Source: Weeksellaceae bacterium (GTDB lineage Bacteria; Bacteroidota; Bacteroidia; Flavobacteriales; Weeksellaceae). Taken from it: a DNA stretch of 5,037 nt. The position numbers and the translations under genes are program-made. The stretch is from positions 1 through 5,037 of the forward strand of contig JAKOOI010000076.1 in the NCBI GenBank assembly GCA_022701475.1. Direction: 5' to 3'. This document shows, in pieces, positions 3,744 to 5,037 of this stretch. Below the pieces are notes generated by a model, which was given only the letters and a program-made list of their open reading frames with translations, had not been told where the DNA came from and did not search any database. Positions within the stretch are counted from its first letter, which is position 1. Each line of letters opens with the position of its first letter.

Positions 3744-5037
3744 ATGTCCAGTACCCATAAAAACAGTCCGGATCCGTTATTCCGCCCTTCCCAAAATGCA
3801 GACGGTATTGCGGAGCATCATCATCCGGGGATCAACCGGCTGGTAAAATTATCCGTAGTTGTAGAAGGGAAAGTGATCAGCCATTACAAACATTTCAGGC
3901 TTACCCAGAGCGCGCAGAAACACCATGAGTTCAGCCTGACGCTGGCACATGATGCCCTCGACAGCCGTCAGAACCATACATTGGAAGAAGCCAATAAATT
4001 CCTGGGAAAGCGCCTTACAGTCATTATTGCCTATAAAGACATTCCCAATAGTCCGGAACGTACGTTTGTAGGAATTATAACAGGCGTAGGGTTCAGCCAG
4101 GAACAGATGAGCCTGGGAAGTGTGGTGCTTTCCGGCTACAGTCCTACCGTTTTACTGGATGCAGCGCCCCATATTCAGAGTTTCGGCGGCCAACAGCCGG
4201 TAAATATGGGAATTATTGCCGGAGAGGTTATCAGGCAGGGAATTGACAGAAGCCGTTTTGATATCCGGATCGATACCAACGATTATTCGCAGATCCTCTA
4301 CAGCAGCCAGTATGATGAGACCCATTACAATTACCTCGCAAGAATGGCAGAAGCTTATGGCGAGCAGTTTTATTATGACGGGGAAGTCCTTCATTTCGGA
4401 AAGCTTCCGCCTCAGAACAAACCTATACAACTCATTTACGGAAGCAGTGCCGGTGAAATAAAAGTAGAGCTGAAAGCAGTGCATATAAAGCCTCAGTATT
4501 ACGGGTACAACAGCAGCAGACATGAAAAACTGACTTCCGCTGCCACCCCGGTACAGCATGTGAGCGATCTCGCTAAAACAGCCTATGAACATAACGATAC
4601 AATTTTCAAAACCCCTTCTCTGCGTGTAGCCCCGATCAGGGCATCCACCCACATGGATATCGAGTATTCCCAGAAAAGCACTTCCGGAAGCGAAGCGGTA
4701 AATGTTTTCAGTGTTTCCGGAGTCACCACCGTTCCTTTTCTCTATCCCGGATGCATTGCGGATATCCGGATGCGGAAGCCTGATACTAATGAAACCTCCT
4801 ACTTTACCAAAATTATGATAACCGAAACGGAGCATGAGATCGATACGCTGGGACACTACAAAGGATCTTTCAAAGGCATCGCCTCAGACACCGGTTTTCT
4901 GCCGAAGCCGGAATTTACCGTTCCCAAAGCAGAACCGCAGACGGCTACGGTGATTTCCAATGTGGATCCTGAAGGACAGGGCAGGGTTACCGTAAGGTTT
5001 GACTGGCAGACCAATGAGACTACCCATTTCATCAGGA
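3744..5037 (+). CDS. vgrG: Type VI secretion system spike protein VgrG (Bacteroidota T6SS-iii type), 5' part; 3' end outside window
   Basis: From the ATG at 3744 there are 431 open codons to the right edge with no stop. VgrG trimers cap the Hcp tube and carry effectors out of the cell. About 35 polar residues (MSSTHKNSPDPLFRPSQN onward) precede the gp27-like part, which starts near INRLVKLSVVVEGKVISHY. Further landmarks are HHEFSLTLAHDALDS, NKFLGKRLTVIIAYKD, TFVGIITGVGFSQEQ, VLLDAAPHIQSFGG and SSQYDETHYNYLARMAEAYG. FLYPGCIADIRMRKPDTNET comes near the end of that part. Residues from about 404, ISNVDPEGQGRVTVRFDWQ, begin the gp5-like OB-fold hub. Family length is around 600 residues, so roughly a quarter to a third is missing, including the needle. 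The start has an A/T-rich leader, normal for this phylum. Neighbours to the left are unrelated housekeeping genes, so this is a vgrG island separate from any T6SS structural genes in view. The large minus-strand frame opposite codons 137-371 is a shadow. Confidence 0.93.
   Translation, partial: MSSTHKNSPDPLFRPSQNADGIAEHHHPGINRLVKLSVVVEGKVISHYKHFRLTQSAQKHHEFSLTLAHDALDSRQNHTLEEANKFLGKRLTVIIAYKDIPNSPERTFVGIITGVGFSQEQMSLGSVVLSGYSPTVLLDAAPHIQSFGGQQPVNMGIIAGEVIRQGIDRSRFDIRIDTNDYSQILYSSQYDETHYNYLARMAEAYGEQFYYDGEVLHFGKLPPQNKPIQLIYGSSAGEIKVELKAVHIKPQYYGYNSSRHEKLTSAATPVQHVSDLAKTAYEHNDTIFKTPSLRVAPIRASTHMDIEYSQKSTSGSEAVNVFSVSGVTTVPFLYPGCIADIRMRKPDTNETSYFTKIMITETEHEIDTLGHYKGSFKGIASDTGFLPKPEFTVPKAEPQTATVISNVDPEGQGRVTVRFDWQTNETTHFIR

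Noticed and set aside
4152..4856. Long minus-strand open frame (234 codons) opposite vgrG
   Set aside because: It is fully antisense to the clearly VgrG-coding frame, has no recognisable domain, and is explained by codon bias of the real gene.

Overview
The window looks like chromosomal DNA from a Flavobacteriia member, most likely Chryseobacterium or a close Weeksellaceae relative. Four things point there. The promoters fit the Bacteroidota consensus (TTG, about 20 bp, TAnnTTTG). Start codons have A/T-rich leaders rather than Shine-Dalgarno sites. There is a CCC-motif membrane protein of the kind seen in flavobacteria. The VgrG matches my memory of the Bacteroidota-type (T6SS-iii) form. The genus is inferred from protein resemblance; no search was run.

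Left part, minus strand (1-1340). The first 110 codons of a TonB-dependent outer-membrane receptor run off the left edge. Its leader carries a clear cobalamin (B12) riboswitch at about 455-553, and a Bacteroidota promoter at 555-585 directly abuts the aptamer. The receptor is therefore probably a B12 importer (BtuB type) that is shut off when cobalamin is plentiful. Upstream of it, on the same strand, lies cytidine deaminase (cdd, 781-1263) with its own promoter at 1289-1319.

Middle part, plus strand (1368-3141). Divergent from cdd is a probable three-gene operon: an Old Yellow Enzyme of the YqjM/NamA class (1368-2420), a DUF2752 membrane protein (2445-2744) and a CCC-motif membrane protein (2757-3086). 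Gaps are 24 and 12 bp, and a strong intrinsic terminator (3107-3141) ends the unit. The two small membrane proteins have no established function.

Right part (3142-5037). About 600 bp without a convincing gene comes first. It holds two overlapping face-to-face promoter -7 boxes around 3299-3316, a possible 26-residue minus-strand peptide, an AT-rich tract with inverted repeats, and a more GC-rich block (about 3436-3670) full of short inverted repeats that I cannot assign. Then vgrG begins at 3744 and runs off the right edge after 431 codons. It encodes the spike protein of a type VI secretion system, so any effector and immunity genes would be expected just beyond the window.

The best candidates for something undescribed are the intergenic region upstream of vgrG and the DUF2752/CCC-motif pair. 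No complete novel system is demonstrable from this window alone.
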